From assembly GCA_002419145.1 (NCBI GenBank), contig DIFN01000079.1:1-24067 (forward strand): DNA of 24,067 bases. The letters are read 5' to 3'. Below, piece by piece: positions 23,991-24,067 of the stretch (within the stretch, counting starts at the first letter, position 1; every line of letters begins with the position of its first letter). Made by a program: the position numbers and the translations under genes. The notes under the pieces were generated by a model that had not been told where the DNA came from, did no database searches, and saw nothing but the letters and a program-made list of their open reading frames with translations. This DNA comes from Mageeibacillus sp. UBA5747 (lineage in GTDB: Bacteria > Bacillota > Clostridia > Saccharofermentanales > UBA5734).

Positions 23991-24004
23991 CCAGAGGGAT
24001 CTGG
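23991..24004 (-). terminator. Weak hairpin, possible terminator for the convergent minus-strand gene
   Basis: Arms CCAGA (23991-23995) and TCTGG (24000-24004) form a 5-bp stem. Read on the minus strand, it is followed by TTTATTCT, a T-rich tail; on the plus strand it is followed by CCCATT. It lies directly between the end of the operon and the putative convergent gene. The stem is short, so this is tentative. Confidence 0.3.
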
Positions 24005-24020
24005 CCCATTGTGTTATGTG

Positions 24021-24067
24021 TCAAATCTGATTGCCTGCGATCGCTTCGCCGATCACAAGATCTTCTG
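24021..24067 (-). CDS. Possible 3' end of a convergent gene (partial)
   Basis: On the minus strand, a frame entering from the right edge reads EDLVIGEAIAGNQI and stops with TGA at 24023-24021. The short peptide has normal amino acid composition and the position after the operon would fit a convergent gene. Fourteen residues are too few to assign a family or to prove coding. Confidence 0.25.
   Translation of the reverse strand, partial: EDLVIGEAIAGNQI

Overview
The window looks like chromosomal DNA of a Gram-positive, anaerobic-type Firmicute, probably a clostridial lineage; I would not go below class. The reasons are strong Shine-Dalgarno sites, a YesM/YesN-type two-component pair, an LplA/LplB/LplC-type sugar importer with no ATPase of its own, a QueT-type transporter and an XRE-cupin/acyl-CoA synthetase pair. 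All complete genes are on the + strand. Coding density is very high: the longest gaps are the first 183 bases and 155 bases at 8974-9128. No tRNA, rRNA, CRISPR array, insertion sequence or phage gene was seen.

Region 1 (1-2960) holds housekeeping genes: a possible truncated gene tail, a QueT-like queuosine-precursor transporter, an RsmC-like 16S rRNA guanine methyltransferase, an Mrp/NBP35 Fe-S-carrier P-loop ATPase, and a thioredoxin-fold lipoprotein without the CXXC cysteines. A clear intrinsic terminator at 2931-2960 closes it.

Region 2 (3020-5880) is a GC-rich cluster: an XRE-cupin regulator, an acyl-CoA synthetase, and a divergent IspF homologue that keeps the zinc-site residues but seems to lack several conserved acidic or histidine positions.

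Region 3 (5887-23984) is the most interesting part: a two-component system followed by one long, tightly packed catabolic locus. The YesM-like kinase and YesN-like AraC-type regulator precede a 155-base gap that carries a 40-bp inverted repeat, a palindromic -10 element and a tandem repeat. Twelve genes follow: solute-binding lipoprotein, two permeases, Gfo/Idh/MocA oxidoreductase 1, L-arabinose-isomerase-like protein, divergent class III aminotransferase, Gfo/Idh/MocA oxidoreductase 2, alanine dehydrogenase, FGGY kinase, amidohydrolase, AXE1-type esterase and MtlD-like polyol-phosphate dehydrogenase. Most catabolic genes overlap or nearly touch.

How they may work together (inference): an esterified amino-sugar or amino-cyclitol-like compound is imported and de-esterified, then oxidised and/or isomerised. 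Its amino group is passed by the aminotransferase to pyruvate, alanine dehydrogenase returns pyruvate with release of ammonia and NADH, and the carbon skeleton is phosphorylated and fed to central metabolism through the polyol-phosphate dehydrogenase. I do not recognise this combination as a described pathway. The substrate cannot be read from the sequence. The last 47 bases may contain the 3' end of a convergent minus-strand gene.
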